From positions 1-64,000 of the forward strand of contig NZ_JAFQSO010000014.1 in assembly GCF_017409525.1 (NCBI RefSeq): a stretch of 64,000 nt of DNA, written 5' to 3'. How positions within the stretch are numbered: position 1 is the first letter of the stretch; each line of letters opens with the position of its first letter. This document shows, piece after piece, positions 44,354 through 54,312 of this stretch. This DNA is from Methanobrevibacter sp. Lineage in GTDB: Archaea > Methanobacteriota > Methanobacteria > Methanobacteriales > Methanobacteriaceae. The notes under the pieces were generated by a model. The model worked only from the letters and a program-made list of their open reading frames with translations. It did not search any database and had not been told where the DNA came from. The position numbers were made by a program, and so were the translations under genes.

Positions 44354-44752
44354 ATGAAACCATTAACCTCAAGTGTATCTAAAGCATTACCAATTGGAGC
44401 AACCCTCCAATGTGTAGACAATACCGGTGCACGTGAAATCGAAATTATTTCCGTAAAAGGATTTAAAGGTGTAAGAAGAAGACTCGACGTTGCTGGTGTT
44501 GGAGATTTAGTTGTTGCTTCTGTTAAAAAAGGAACTGCTGATATGAGAAGAGAAGTTGTAAACGCAGTTGTAATTAGACAAAAAAAGGAATATAGACGTG
44601 CTGATGGTCTTCGTGTTAAATTTGAAGATAATGCGGCTGTTATTATTACTCCTGAAGGAATTTTAAAAGGATCCGAAATTAGAGGTCCTGTTGCTAAAGA
44701 AGCAGCTGACAGATGGCCTAGTGTTGGTAGTGCAGCAAGTATTTTAGTATAG
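44354..44752 (+). CDS. rpl14: Ribosomal protein uL14
   Basis: A 132-residue uL14. [35 protein letters not shown], and [19 protein letters not shown] are typical. AAGGAGAG precedes the ATG. Confidence 0.97.
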   Translation: MKPLTSSVSKALPIGATLQCVDNTGAREIEIISVKGFKGVRRRLDVAGVGDLVVASVKKGTADMRREVVNAVVIRQKKEYRRADGLRVKFEDNAAVIITPEGILKGSEIRGPVAKEAADRWPSVGSAASILV

Positions 44753-44760
44753 GTGAAAAA

Positions 44761-45111
44761 ATGTCAAAACAACCAAGAAAACAAAGAAAAGCTCTTTATA
44801 ATGCTCCTGCTCATGCACGTGGAAAATATCTAAGTGCTTCTTTAAGTGAAGATTTAAGAGAAAAAGTGGGCAAAAGATCTTTGCCTGTAAGAACAGGAGA
44901 TAAAGTTAGAGTTGTCCGTGGAGATTTCAAAGGACATGAAGGAGAAGTTCTTACTGTTGATTATGGTTCTTACAAAGTAACCATTGATGAAGTTACTTTA
45001 TCAAAACCTGATGGAACTGCTACATTTCTCCCAGTTGACCCATCTAACTTAGTGATTATTGATGCAGATTTAAAAGACGATAGAAGAATTAAAAATAAAG
45101 GAGACAATTAA
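44761..45111 (+). CDS. rpl24: Ribosomal protein uL24
   Basis: A 116-residue archaeal uL24 (L26 type). [20 protein letters not shown] at the N-terminus and the KOW motif [16 protein letters not shown] are typical. eS4 starts one base after its stop codon. Confidence 0.97.
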   Translation: MSKQPRKQRKALYNAPAHARGKYLSASLSEDLREKVGKRSLPVRTGDKVRVVRGDFKGHEGEVLTVDYGSYKVTIDEVTLSKPDGTATFLPVDPSNLVIIDADLKDDRRIKNKGDN

Positions 45112-45112
45112 T

Positions 45113-45841
45113 ATGGCTAAAATGGGATCTAGAAAACATCTTAAAAGATATAAAGCACCAAAATCTTGGCCTATTCATCCTAAAGAAGACACCTGGACTG
45201 TAAAACCTTCTGCAGGTTCTCATTCCATTAATGATTCAATTCCATTAACTTTAGTTATTAGAGATGTATTAAAATTAGCTGATAATTCTAGAGAAGCAAA
45301 AAGAATCATTAACTCTGGTAATGTTTTAGTTGATGGAAGAGTAGTAAAAGATTATAAATTCCCAATTGGTTTTATGGACATTATTGAAATTCCAAAAACT
45401 GAGGAATCTTATAGAGTTCTTTTAGATAGAAAAGGCAGATTGCAATTAGATTTAATCGATGATAATAGTGCAAAACTATCCAAAATTGTTGATAAATCTA
45501 CCATTAAAGGTGGAAAAACTCAATTAAACCTTCACGATGGTAAAAACGTAATCCTTGATGAAGACGATTACTCTGTTGGAGATGTTATTTCTTTAAAAGT
45601 GCCTGAACAAGAAATTGCTGAAGTTTATCCTTTACAAGAAGGAGCTACTGTTCTTGTTACTGGTGGTAAACACACCGGTGAATTAGGTACCGTAAGTGAA
45701 ATTATTGAAAATAAATCTTCTAATCCAAATACTATTATTATTGAAAATAGTTCAAAAGATGAATTTTTAACTTTAAAAGATTATGCATTTGTAGTTGGTA
45801 GCGATGCTCCAGCAATATCTTTATTGGAGGTTAATAAATGA
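45113..45841 (+). CDS. rps4e: Ribosomal protein eS4
   Basis: A 242-residue eS4, present in archaea and eukaryotes only. [17 protein letters not shown], an S4-like domain ([20 protein letters not shown]) and a KOW region ([18 protein letters not shown]) are visible. Its stop overlaps the uL5 start (TAAATGA region). Confidence 0.96.
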   Translation: MAKMGSRKHLKRYKAPKSWPIHPKEDTWTVKPSAGSHSINDSIPLTLVIRDVLKLADNSREAKRIINSGNVLVDGRVVKDYKFPIGFMDIIEIPKTEESYRVLLDRKGRLQLDLIDDNSAKLSKIVDKSTIKGGKTQLNLHDGKNVILDEDDYSVGDVISLKVPEQEIAEVYPLQEGATVLVTGGKHTGELGTVSEIIENKSSNPNTIIIENSSKDEFLTLKDYAFVVGSDAPAISLLEVNK

Positions 45842-46350
45842 ACCCAATGAACGAAGTACGTATCGAAAAAGCTACAATCAGCATTGGTGTTGGTGAAGCT
45901 GGTGAAAAATTATCCCGTGCAATCACTCTTTTAGAAGAAATGTTTGACCAAACTCCTGTGAAAACTTTCTCTAAAGTAACTAATCCTGAATGGGGTATTA
46001 GGAAAAAACAACCAATTGCATGTAAATTAACTTTACGTGGTGAAAAAGCTGATAAAGCTATTGATATGGTTTTAGAAGGTATTAGTAGAAATATTAGACC
46101 TACTCAATTTGATGCACAAGGAAACCTTTCTTTTGGTATCAGAGAACATATTGATATCCCTGGTATGAGATATAACCCTGATATCGGTATCTTCGGTATG
46201 AACGTTTCTGTTACTTTTGAAAAACCAGGTTACAGGATTGCTAAAAGAAAAATCAGACAAAAGAAAGTTCCTCAAAAACATAGAATTTCTAAAGAAGAAA
46301 CTATGAAATTTATGGAAGAAAACTTCAAAGTTAATTATGTAACTGAATAA
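45838..46350 (+). CDS. rpl5: Ribosomal protein uL5
   Basis: A 170-residue uL5 that contacts 5S rRNA and the P-site t[45 protein letters not shown] are typical. ATG 45838 is at the right distance from GGAGG. Confidence 0.97.
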   Translation: MNPMNEVRIEKATISIGVGEAGEKLSRAITLLEEMFDQTPVKTFSKVTNPEWGIRKKQPIACKLTLRGEKADKAIDMVLEGISRNIRPTQFDAQGNLSFGIREHIDIPGMRYNPDIGIFGMNVSVTFEKPGYRIAKRKIRQKKVPQKHRISKEETMKFMEENFKVNYVTE

Positions 46351-46359
46351 GGTGATATT

Positions 46360-46503
46360 TTGCCAAGAAAATACGGAAAAGCTGCAAAAAAATGTAGTCG
46401 TTGCGGAGACCATTCTGCTATGATTAGTAGATATGGATTAAACTTATGCAGACAATGTTTTAGGGAAATTGCCCCTAAAATTGGATTTAAAAAATATAAT
46501 TAG
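46360..46503 (+). CDS. rps14: Ribosomal protein uS14, zinc-binding type, UUG start
   Basis: A 47-residue zinc-type uS14, short enough to be missed by length cut-offs. It begins with TTG 46360 nine bases after the uL5 stop (GGTGATATT before it), reading (M)[19 protein letters not shown]. The zinc ligands are CSRCG and CRQC; the end [11 protein letters not shown] is family-typical. It lies between uL5 and uS8 as in other archaea. Confidence 0.95.
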   Translation: MPRKYGKAAKKCSRCGDHSAMISRYGLNLCRQCFREIAPKIGFKKYN

Positions 46504-46514
46504 AGGTTTTAAAT

Positions 46515-46907
46515 ATGAGTCTTATGGATCCTCTTGCTGATGCTTTAACTAATATCAGAAATAACGAATTACAAGTAAATGACTCTTGTGTTATTTCTCC
46601 TGCTTCCAAATTAATTGGGCAAGTTTTAAGCACTATGCAAAAAGAGAATTATATTGGTAATTTTGAATATATTGATGACAACAGAGCAGGTAAATTCACT
46701 GTTGAGTTAATAGGTAATATTAACAAATGTGGTGTAATCAAACCTCGTCATGCTGTTAAGAAAGATGAATTTGAGAAATTTGAAAAAAGATATTTGCCAG
46801 CAAAAAACTTTGGTATTTTAATTGTCACAACTCCTGAAGGAATTATGACTCACTATGAGGCTAAGGAAAGAGGAATTGGCGGACGTTTGTTGGCTTACAT
46901 GTATTAG
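46515..46907 (+). CDS. rps8: Ribosomal protein uS8
   Basis: A 130-residue uS8. [15 protein letters not shown] and the C-terminal [20 protein letters not shown] are typical. TAGAGGTTT precedes the ATG. Confidence 0.97.
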   Translation: MSLMDPLADALTNIRNNELQVNDSCVISPASKLIGQVLSTMQKENYIGNFEYIDDNRAGKFTVELIGNINKCGVIKPRHAVKKDEFEKFEKRYLPAKNFGILIVTTPEGIMTHYEAKERGIGGRLLAYMY

Positions 46908-46915
46908 GTGATAAA

Positions 46916-47452
46916 ATGGTAGTAGCTGCAGCTATAAGGGAAGAAATCGAAATCCCTGAAGGCGTTGAAGTTATAATTGAAAATAATGAGGTTTCTGTAA
47001 AAGGACCTAATGGAGAAGACTCCAGAAAATTTACTTATCCTAATGTAAGTATTAAAGAAGAAAATGATGTAGTTGTTTTAGAAACTGCATTTCCTAAAAA
47101 GAAAGATAAAGCAATGATTGGAACAACCAGAGCACACATTAACAATATGATTACCGGTGTAACCGATGGTTTTGAATATCATATGAAAATTGTATACGCT
47201 CACTTTCCAATGAATGTGAAAGTTCAAAAAGATACTGTTTTAATCGACAACTTCCTCGGGGAAAGACACCCAAGAACTGCTAAAATAGTAGGTTCTGCTC
47301 AAGTGGCAGTAAAAGGTGATGAGGTAACAATTACAGGTATCAATAAGGAACATGTTGGTCAGACTATGGCTAACTTAGAACAAGCGACTAAAATTAAAGG
47401 AAGAGATCCTAGAGTATTCCAAGACGGAATATATTTAACTAGCAAGGAATAA
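46916..47452 (+). CDS. rpl6: Ribosomal protein uL6
   Basis: A 178-residue archaeal uL6. [40 protein letters not shown] and [14 protein letters not shown] are typical. TAGGTGAT precedes the ATG. Confidence 0.97.
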   Translation: MVVAAAIREEIEIPEGVEVIIENNEVSVKGPNGEDSRKFTYPNVSIKEENDVVVLETAFPKKKDKAMIGTTRAHINNMITGVTDGFEYHMKIVYAHFPMNVKVQKDTVLIDNFLGERHPRTAKIVGSAQVAVKGDEVTITGINKEHVGQTMANLEQATKIKGRDPRVFQDGIYLTSKE

Positions 47453-47466
47453 ATTTGGTGATTTAA

Positions 47467-47796
47467 ATGGCTAACAAAAGATTTAAAAGACAAGAATATG
47501 CTCGTTATAAAAAACTAGGAATCAAATGGAGACGCCCTAGAGGTAAAACCAGTAAAATGAGAAGATATGAAGCAGGAAAACCTGACATGCCAGCTATTGG
47601 TTACAGAACCCCTAGAGCTATAAGGGACTTACACCCTTCAGGGTACAACGATGTTCTTGTTCATAATTTAAAAGAATTAGAAGACTTAGACCCAGCAACT
47701 GATGCTGCAAGAATAAGCGCTTCTATCGGTAAAAGGAAAAAAGCTTTGATGTTAGAAAAAGCATCAGAACTCGGAATTAAGGTTTTAAACAAATAA
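47467..47796 (+). CDS. rpl32e: Ribosomal protein eL32
   Basis: A 109-residue eL32. RFKRQEYARYKKLGIKWRRP and GYRTPRAIRDLHPSGYNDVL identify it. TTGGTGAT precedes the ATG. A 133-base gap with a dyad separates it from eL19. Confidence 0.95.
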   Translation: MANKRFKRQEYARYKKLGIKWRRPRGKTSKMRRYEAGKPDMPAIGYRTPRAIRDLHPSGYNDVLVHNLKELEDLDPATDAARISASIGKRKKALMLEKASELGIKVLNK

Positions 47797-47819
47797 ATTA
47801 TTCATATTTATAAGTCGGG

Positions 47820-47846
47820 TCAATTCCGGGGTTTTTAATGAATTGA
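47820..47846 (+). promoter_or_regulatory. Dyad in the eL32-eL19 gap
   Basis: TCAATTC (47820-47826) and GAATTGA (47840-47846) form a 7-bp stem around a 13-nt loop rich in G and T. It might be an RNA processing signal, an attenuator or part of an internal promoter. Confidence 0.4.
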
Positions 47847-47929
47847 TTTGACTATTTAAATTAAAAATAAAAAGGGAATTTAGATATTGTCTAAATTTAT
47901 CAGCTATGCTGAAATGGAGGATTATATAC

Positions 47930-48385
47930 ATGAATCTTACAACTCAAAAAAGATTGGCTGCTAGTATACTCAAAGTAGGGCTTAATCGTGTATGGATTGA
48001 TCCTGAAAGGTTAGAAGAAGTATCCATGGCGATTACTAGAGAAGGAGTAAAGCAGTTAATAAATGATGGAGCTATTAAAGCAAAACCTAAAAAAGGTAAT
48101 AGTAGCTACAGATCTAAAAAAATTAAAGAACAAAAAGCAAAAGGTAAAAGAAAAGGTAGAGGTAGTATTAAAGGGGCTAAAAAAGCACGTACACCTAAGA
48201 AAAAAGCATGGATGACTACTATCAGAGCTTTAAGAAAAGATCTTAAAGAAATGCGTGAAGAAGAAGTAATTGATGCAACTACCTATCGTAAATTATATAA
48301 AATGGCTAAGGGTGGCGCATTTAGAAGTAAATCTTACATGAGAAACTACGCCCGTGACCATGATTTGATTAAAGGAGATGACTAA
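47930..48385 (+). CDS. rpl19e: Ribosomal protein eL19
   Basis: A 151-residue eL19 from ATG 47930, which follows GGAGGATTATATAC. NLTTQKRLAASILKVGLNRVW and KGRGSIKGAKKARTPKKKAW are typical. The in-frame upstream start at 47906 is rejected because the SD lies downstream of it. Confidence 0.96.
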   Translation: MNLTTQKRLAASILKVGLNRVWIDPERLEEVSMAITREGVKQLINDGAIKAKPKKGNSSYRSKKIKEQKAKGKRKGRGSIKGAKKARTPKKKAWMTTIRALRKDLKEMREEEVIDATTYRKLYKMAKGGAFRSKSYMRNYARDHDLIKGDD

Positions 48386-48387
48386 AC

Positions 48388-48969
48388 ATGGCACAAGGAA
48401 CTAACTATAAAGTTGCTTTCAGAAGAAGAAGAGAAGGAAAAACTGATTATGCAGCTAGATTAAAATTAGTTGATTATGAAAAATCTCGTTTAGTTGTTAG
48501 AGTTTCTAACGCTCATGCAACTGTTCAAGTAATTGATTATGCTCCAGAAGGAGACATCACTCTTGCTTCTGCAGTTAGTAAACAATTAGCTGGATTTGGA
48601 TACAAAGGACACACTAACAACATCTCTGCATTTTATTTAACCGGATACCTTTGCGCTAAAAGAGCTTTAGCTAATGGTGTTGAAAATGCAATATTAGATA
48701 TTGGTTTAAAATCTCCTATCAAAGGGTCTAAAGTATTTGCAGCTCTTAAAGGTGCTGTTGATGCGGGTTTAGATGTTCCTCACGGTGATTTCATTTTCCC
48801 TGAAGATGAACGTATCAGAGGAGAACATGTTGCAAATTATGCTGAATCCTTAGATGCTGAAGAAGTTGCAGCAAAATTCTCAAAGTATTTGGAAAGAGGT
48901 CTCAATCCAGCAGATTTACCTGAAAACTTTGATGAAACTATTAAAAATATTGATGAGGCAGAGGTATAA
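48388..48969 (+). CDS. rpl18: Ribosomal protein uL18
   Basis: A 193-residue archaeal uL18 (5S rRNA binding). [38 protein letters not shown] and [20 protein letters not shown] are typical. AAAGGAG precedes the ATG. Confidence 0.97.
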   Translation: MAQGTNYKVAFRRRREGKTDYAARLKLVDYEKSRLVVRVSNAHATVQVIDYAPEGDITLASAVSKQLAGFGYKGHTNNISAFYLTGYLCAKRALANGVENAILDIGLKSPIKGSKVFAALKGAVDAGLDVPHGDFIFPEDERIRGEHVANYAESLDAEEVAAKFSKYLERGLNPADLPENFDETIKNIDEAEV

Positions 48970-48971
48970 CT

Positions 48972-49613
48972 ATGAGTTTTAATATTGATGAATGGGAACC
49001 TAAAACTAAAATGGGTAGATTAGTTAAAGATGGAACCATTACTGATATCGATGAAATCTTTGAAAAAGGTCTTCCAATTATGGAATTAGAAATAGTTGAT
49101 GCCTTAATTCCAGATTTAGAAGAAGAAGTAATGGATGTTAACTTAGTTCAAAGGATGCACAAATCTGGTAGAAAAGTTAATTTCAGAGTAATTGTTGCTG
49201 TAGGTAACAAAGATGGATATGTAGGATTAGGCCAAGGTAAAGCTAAAGAAGTTGGTCCAGCTATTAGAAAAGCTGTTGATAATGCTAAATACAACCTTAT
49301 TAAAGTAAGAAGAGGTTGTGGAGATTGGGGTTGTGTTTGTGGAAGAGAACATACAGTACCTTTCAAAGTAACCGGTAAAACCAGTAGTGTAAGCGTTACA
49401 TTAATGCCAGCTCCTGCAGGTGTTGGATTAGTAGTTGGAGATGTTGGTAAAACAATCTTAAAACTTGCTGGTATTCACGATGTATGGTCCCAAACTTTCG
49501 GACAAACTCAAACCACTGTTAACTTTGCAAATGCAGTTTTTGATGCTTTAAAAGAATTAAGTAATGTTAAAGCTAGTAAAGAAGACCTCAAAAAAATGGG
49601 AGTTAACTACTAA
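48972..49613 (+). CDS. rps5: Ribosomal protein uS5
   Basis: A 213-residue archaeal uS5. [38 protein letters not shown] and the C-terminal [19 protein letters not shown] are typical. It is important for translational accuracy. It starts two bases after uL18. Confidence 0.97.
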   Translation: MSFNIDEWEPKTKMGRLVKDGTITDIDEIFEKGLPIMELEIVDALIPDLEEEVMDVNLVQRMHKSGRKVNFRVIVAVGNKDGYVGLGQGKAKEVGPAIRKAVDNAKYNLIKVRRGCGDWGCVCGREHTVPFKVTGKTSSVSVTLMPAPAGVGLVVGDVGKTILKLAGIHDVWSQTFGQTQTTVNFANAVFDALKELSNVKASKEDLKKMGVNY

Positions 49614-49624
49614 ATGGTGATTAT

Positions 49625-50083
49625 ATGTTTTTAGTTATTAGAGTTAGAGGAACTACTGGTGTCATTAAAAATATCGCTGACACTTTAGACATGTTAAGAC
49701 TTAACAGAATCAGCCATGCAGTTTTAGTTGAAGAAAATCCTAGTTATGAAGGCATGCTTCAAAAAGCTAAGGATTACATCACTTGGGGAGAAATTGATGC
49801 TGAAACTTTAGCAGCTATTATTGCTAAAAGAGGTAGACTTCCAGGTAATGTTAAAGTTACTGATGAATACGTTGCTGAAAATTCAGATTACAGTAACATT
49901 CAAGAGTTAGCTGAAGCTTTAATTAAATCTGATGTTAAATTGGCAGATGTAGGTATTAAACCTGTATTCCGTTTACACCCTCCAAGAAAAGGATATGAAG
50001 ACATCCGTTTATCTGTAAAAGAAGGTGGATCTTTAGGTTACAGGGGAGAAGAAATTAAAGATCTTGCAAAAAGAATGCTTTAA
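49625..50083 (+). CDS. rpl30: Ribosomal protein uL30
   Basis: A 152-residue archaeal uL30 (L7 type). [20 protein letters not shown] and [20 protein letters not shown] are typical. TGGTGATT precedes the ATG. Confidence 0.97.
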   Translation: MFLVIRVRGTTGVIKNIADTLDMLRLNRISHAVLVEENPSYEGMLQKAKDYITWGEIDAETLAAIIAKRGRLPGNVKVTDEYVAENSDYSNIQELAEALIKSDVKLADVGIKPVFRLHPPRKGYEDIRLSVKEGGSLGYRGEEIKDLAKRML

Positions 50084-50098
50084 ACTCAGGTGTGTATT

Positions 50099-50536
50099 AT
50101 GATTAGAACAAAACGTAAAATTAACAAACAAAGAGGTTCTAGATCCAACGGAGGTGGCTGTACTAAAAAACGTAGAGGTGCAGGTAACAAAGGTGGTAAA
50201 GGAAAAGCAGGTATGGGCAAACAACACTGGACCTGGACTGTAATCCACGACCCTGACCACTTTGGTAAACATGGTTTCAAAAGACCTCAAAAAATGATTA
50301 AAAAAGTCAATTCAGTTAATTTAATTTACTTAGAAGAACAAGCTGAAAATTTGATTGCAAGTGGAAAAGCATCTAAAGATGGAGATGCAATCGTTATTGA
50401 TGTAACCGAATTAGGTTACGATAAAGTTTTAGCTAAAGGTAATATTACTAAAACTTTCAAAATATCCGCACCTCAATTTTCCGCTGGTGCAATTGAAAAA
50501 ATTGAAGAATTAGGAGGGGAAGCTATAGAATTATAG
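50099..50536 (+). CDS. rpl15: Ribosomal protein uL15
   Basis: A 145-residue uL15 from ATG 50099. The glycine-rich RSNGGGCTKKRRGAGNKGGK and GKHGFKRPQKM are typical. The upstream start 50090 lies in the CAGGTGTG SD and is rejected. Confidence 0.96.
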   Translation: MIRTKRKINKQRGSRSNGGGCTKKRRGAGNKGGKGKAGMGKQHWTWTVIHDPDHFGKHGFKRPQKMIKKVNSVNLIYLEEQAENLIASGKASKDGDAIVIDVTELGYDKVLAKGNITKTFKISAPQFSAGAIEKIEELGGEAIEL

Positions 50537-50567
50537 CTTCTTAAAAATTTATTATTAGAGGAAGAAA

Positions 50568-51926
50568 ATGTCATCACTAGAAGTATTAGAGCCAATATTT
50601 AGAATTATTCCTGAAGTTAAATCTCCAGTTCATAGGGAAGATTTCAATGAAAAACTTAAATGGACTGCTGTGGTTTTAGTATTATATTACATCTTAACTC
50701 AAATTCCATTATATGGTTTAGCTCCAGGAGCTATAGATCAATTCGCTCAATTAAGAGCTGTTATGGCGGGGAGTTTTGGTTCAATTCTTACTTTAGGAAT
50801 TGGTCCTATTGTTACTGCTTCAATTGTATTGCAATTGTTAGTAGGTTCTAATCTTTTGGATTTAGATTTGTCATCTCATAAGGATAAATCTCATTTTCAA
50901 GCTACTCAAAAAGTATTATCTATTGTTTTTACTTTATTTGAAGCTTCAGTTTTAGTATTAACCGGTAATTTAGTGCCTATTGATGGTTCTTACACAGGAA
51001 TATTAATTTTACAACTTGTTATTGGTGCATTAGTTATCATTTACCTTGATGAAGTTGTATCCAAATGGGGATTCGGTAGTGGAATCGGTTTATTCATTGC
51101 TGCTGGTGTATGTCAAGCTATTGTAGTTGGTTCATTTAGTATATTGGGCGGAACTGATGGTTTATTTGCTGGAATTATTCCAAAATTCATTCAACAAGCA
51201 ACACAGGGAGTATATGATTTCTCAATTTTAATTCCATTAATAGCAACTATTATTGTATTTTTAGTTGTTCTTTATGGTGAATCCATGCGGGTTGAAATTC
51301 CTATTTCCCACGGTAGTGTAAGAGGTCACGGAAGAATCAGAGGTTCTGTTGGTAAATATCCGTTAAAATTTGTATACTCAAGTAACATGCCAGTTATTTT
51401 AACAAGTGCATTGCTTGTAAACGTAACACTTTTTGCTAATATTTTCCAAAAGATAGGCATTCCAATCTTAGGTACAATCAAAGATGGTAAGGCTGTTGAT
51501 GGAATCGCATGGCTATTGTCAACTCCTAGCTTAAACATGTTTATTACCGAGCCGATACATGTTCTTGTATATGCAGTATTCTTTATTGTATGTTGTATGT
51601 TATTCTCATATTTATGGGTAGAAATCAGCGGATTAAATGCTAAAAAGATTTCTGAACAACTTTACAACTCAGGTATTCAAATACCAGGGTTTAGAAGTAG
51701 TAAACGACAGTTATATAAAATTTTGAAAAAATATATTCCTGCACTTACCATTATAAGTGGTATATATGTAGGTCTTATTGCTTTCCTTGCAGATTTAACC
51801 GGTGCTTTAGGTGGAGGTACTGGTGTATTGCTTACTGTAGGTATTATTCATAAACTTTATGAAGAAATGGCAGAGGAACAACTTATGTCCTCAAATCCAC
51901 TTCTTAGAAAATTCTTAGGAGATTAA
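50568..51926 (+). CDS. secY: Preprotein translocase subunit SecY
   Basis: A 452-residue SecY/Sec61-alpha, the protein-conducting channel. Ten membrane segments are apparent, the plug region follows the first (YGLAPGAIDQFAQLRAVMAG), and the C-terminal cytosolic loop with GFRSSKRQLYKILKKYIP is typical. Its location after uL15 is conserved from bacteria to archaea. It exports the adhesins and membrane proteins of this window. AGAGGAAG precedes the ATG. Confidence 0.97.
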   Translation: MSSLEVLEPIFRIIPEVKSPVHREDFNEKLKWTAVVLVLYYILTQIPLYGLAPGAIDQFAQLRAVMAGSFGSILTLGIGPIVTASIVLQLLVGSNLLDLDLSSHKDKSHFQATQKVLSIVFTLFEASVLVLTGNLVPIDGSYTGILILQLVIGALVIIYLDEVVSKWGFGSGIGLFIAAGVCQAIVVGSFSILGGTDGLFAGIIPKFIQQATQGVYDFSILIPLIATIIVFLVVLYGESMRVEIPISHGSVRGHGRIRGSVGKYPLKFVYSSNMPVILTSALLVNVTLFANIFQKIGIPILGTIKDGKAVDGIAWLLSTPSLNMFITEPIHVLVYAVFFIVCCMLFSYLWVEISGLNAKKISEQLYNSGIQIPGFRSSKRQLYKILKKYIPALTIISGIYVGLIAFLADLTGALGGGTGVLLTVGIIHKLYEEMAEEQLMSSNPLLRKFLGD

Positions 51927-51936
51927 ATTCTCCTAA
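51915..51936 (+). terminator. Hairpin across the secY stop codon
   Basis: TTAGGAGA (51915-51922) and TCTCCTAA (51929-51936) form a perfect 8-bp stem with six-base loop including the stop codon; a T-rich but not pure T-run follows. It may be a partial terminator within the operon or a processing site. Confidence 0.5.
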
Positions 51937-51968
51937 TTATTATTCTTTTCCAAATTAGAGGGATTAAA

Positions 51969-52529
51969 ATGAAATTAGTAGTATTAACTGGTATTCCAGG
52001 TTCTGGAAGTACAACTGTGCTCAACAAAGCTCTTGATGAAGTTGATTATGTGCATTTAAACTATGGTGACATAATGACTGAAATTGCTATTAAGGAAGAT
52101 ATTGTTCAGGATAGAGATGAATTAAGGAAATTACCACCTGAAACACAAAAAGAAATTCAAGCAAAGGCAGCTAAAGAGATTAAACAAAGATCTGAAAAGG
52201 ACAATGTTATCGTAGATACTCATTGTACTATCAATACTCCATCTGGTTTTTTACCGGGTCTCCCAATATGGGTTTTAGAACAATTGCAACCGGATCTTTT
52301 CATTTTAGTCGAAGCTAATCCTGATGAAATTATTTACAGAAGATTAAATGATGAATCACGTTCTCGTGATGTACAGAAAGCAAAGGATATTCAATTACAT
52401 CAAGAAATGAACAGAGCTACCTCCATGGCTTATGCTACATTAACTGGAGCTACTGTTAAAATTATAGGAAACCATGATAATCATTTAAATTCTACAATTG
52501 CAAAATTGGTAAACGTATTAAATTTATAG
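51969..52529 (+). CDS. adkA: Archaeal adenylate kinase
   Basis: A 186-residue archaeal adenylate kinase (AdkA type, not homologous in detail to bacterial Adk). P-loop GIPGSGSTTVL, HLNYGDIM and DTHCTINTPSGFLPGLP are family features. It equilibrates AMP, ADP and ATP. It follows secY in archaea commonly. AGAGGGATT precedes the ATG. Confidence 0.95.
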   Translation: MKLVVLTGIPGSGSTTVLNKALDEVDYVHLNYGDIMTEIAIKEDIVQDRDELRKLPPETQKEIQAKAAKEIKQRSEKDNVIVDTHCTINTPSGFLPGLPIWVLEQLQPDLFILVEANPDEIIYRRLNDESRSRDVQKAKDIQLHQEMNRATSMAYATLTGATVKIIGNHDNHLNSTIAKLVNVLNL

Positions 52530-52541
52530 TGAGGTAATATA

Positions 52542-53123
52542 ATGCCTTTTGATATAATGGGAATGGTTTATAATGCTTTGAATACAGTTTTCAATCCAAT
52601 TCTTTCCATGGATCCTAATCCGTCAAATCCAGCTTTAACAGTTTTAATTATTGCATTTATTGTTTCATTAATTACCACTATTGCTAATAAGTATTTGGTA
52701 GACCAAGATGCTTTAAATGAACAACAAGCTAAAATGAAAGAATTCAATAAGAAATTAAGAGAAGCTCAAAAGAAAGGGGATGGAAAAGAGGTTGCTAGAC
52801 TTCAGGCTGAACAGACTGAGTTGATGGGCGACCAGACAGCAATGATGACCAATCAATTCAAGCCGATGATTGTAACATTTGTCCCTATTATCTTGATATT
52901 TTTCTGGATGAGGGCATCTGCAATTCATGATTTAGTAATAATATTGCCGAAAACCGTATATTGGGTTACTTTAACACCTTTATGGCATGCTATAGGTAGC
53001 GTGGTGTATGGTGGTAAGGCCACTATTCCATATGGTATCGGTTGGTTATTATGGTATATGATTTGTACTTTTGGAATGAGCCAAATCTTAAGAAAATTCT
53101 TAGGATTCAAACAAGGGTTCTAA
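52542..53123 (+). CDS. EMC3/TMCO1-type membrane insertase (DUF106)
   Basis: A 193-residue protein of the archaeal Oxa1/YidC superfamily branch (Ylp1, DUF106). It has a first helix (about 28-46), a charged cytosolic coiled-coil (NEQQAKMKEFNKKLREAQKK), and two further helices with the characteristic QFKPMIVTFVPIILIFFWMR. It should insert membrane proteins; its position next to secY fits. GAGGTAATATA precedes the ATG. Confidence 0.92.
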   Translation: MPFDIMGMVYNALNTVFNPILSMDPNPSNPALTVLIIAFIVSLITTIANKYLVDQDALNEQQAKMKEFNKKLREAQKKGDGKEVARLQAEQTELMGDQTAMMTNQFKPMIVTFVPIILIFFWMRASAIHDLVIILPKTVYWVTLTPLWHAIGSVVYGGKATIPYGIGWLLWYMICTFGMSQILRKFLGFKQGF

Positions 53124-53242
53124 ATAAGCCAAAAAACTATACATTTATTAATGATGAAAAAAATATATTATAATATTCTATATTGAATACGCTATTACAC
53201 AATTATTAAATATTTTATTAAATTAAATTTATAGGTGATTAA

Positions 53243-53509
53243 ATGCCTGCTAATAGGTTTAGATCAAGATCATATAAAAGAGTTCATAAAAACACTCCTG
53301 GCGGAGATAATGTTTTAAGATACAAAAAGAAAAAACCATCAAAGCACGTTTGTGCTGAGTGTGGTGCAGTATTGCATGGAGTTCCTCGCGGACGTCCATA
53401 TGAAATTGGAAAATTGTCAAAAACAGCTAAAAGGCCTAACCGTCCATATGGTGGGTACTTATGCTCAAGTTGTGCTCGTAAACTTTTCAAAAACGAGGCT
53501 AGAAAATAA
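53243..53509 (+). CDS. rpl34e: Ribosomal protein eL34
   Basis: An 88-residue eL34 with zinc-binding cysteines (CAEC and CSSC). [20 protein letters not shown] and [14 protein letters not shown] are typical. A 119-base AT-rich gap precedes it and may hold an internal promoter. The stop overlaps the cmk start (TAATG). Confidence 0.95.
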   Translation: MPANRFRSRSYKRVHKNTPGGDNVLRYKKKKPSKHVCAECGAVLHGVPRGRPYEIGKLSKTAKRPNRPYGGYLCSSCARKLFKNEARK

Positions 53510-54030
53510 TGATAATTACTATTGGCGGATTAGCTGGAACAGGAACAACCACTTTAGCAGAAGTGCTTAGTGAAAAATTGGATATTCCATATATCTCTGC
53601 AGGATTCATTTTCAGAGAAATGGCTGCGGAACATGGAATGAGTGTTCTTGAATTCAGCGAGTTTGCTGAAGGTAATGATGATATCGATAAAGAAATTGAC
53701 AAAAGACAAGCCGAAAAGGCCAAATCTGCAGAAAATCTCATTGTCGAAGGAAGATTGTCAGCATTCTTTGTTGATAATGCTGATTTAAAACTTTGGTTAA
53801 TGACTCCATTTGATGTGCGTTCAAAAAGAATTGCTCAAAGGGAAGAAAAATCTGTTGATGTAGCCAAAAACGAGATTATAACTCGTGAACAAAGTGAGGC
53901 TTTAAGATATAAAGAGATCCATAATATTGACATCAGTAATATGGATATCTATGATTTAATTATAAATACTGATAGTTTTGATCCTCAAAGCATATCAGAA
54001 ATCATTATTCAAACATTAAAGGTGATATAA
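53509..54030 (+). CDS. cmk: Archaeal cytidylate kinase
   Basis: A 173-residue CMP kinase. P-loop GGLAGTGTTTLAEVL, DIPYISAGFIFREMA and VEGRLSAFF are typical. It phosphorylates CMP and dCMP. One-base overlap with eL34 and the eL14 start right after its stop put it firmly in the operon. Confidence 0.93.
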   Translation: MIITIGGLAGTGTTTLAEVLSEKLDIPYISAGFIFREMAAEHGMSVLEFSEFAEGNDDIDKEIDKRQAEKAKSAENLIVEGRLSAFFVDNADLKLWLMTPFDVRSKRIAQREEKSVDVAKNEIITREQSEALRYKEIHNIDISNMDIYDLIINTDSFDPQSISEIIIQTLKVI

Positions 54031-54252
54031 ATGGCATCAATTGAAGTAGGTAGAGTATGTGTTAAAATTGCGGGTAGAGAAGCAGGCGAAAAATGCGCTA
54101 TCGTTGAAATTATCGACGAAAACTTTGTGGAAGTTGTTGGTGAAGCAGTTAAAAACAGAAGATGTAATATTGCTCACTTAGAACCAACCGAAGATTCAAT
54201 CGATGTTTCAGGCGATATTGAATCTATCAAAGCAGCTTTAGCTGACTTATAA
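54031..54252 (+). CDS. rpl14e: Ribosomal protein eL14
   Basis: A 73-residue archaeal eL14 with SH3-like fold. GRVCVKIAGREAGEKCAIVE and RRCNIAHLEPTE are typical. AAGGTGAT precedes the ATG. Confidence 0.95.
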   Translation: MASIEVGRVCVKIAGREAGEKCAIVEIIDENFVEVVGEAVKNRRCNIAHLEPTEDSIDVSGDIESIKAALADL

Positions 54253-54312
54253 ATGAATAATTAACTTATTCATTATTTTACTATTTTTTAATATTTTTTT
54301 AAGGTTTTTTTC

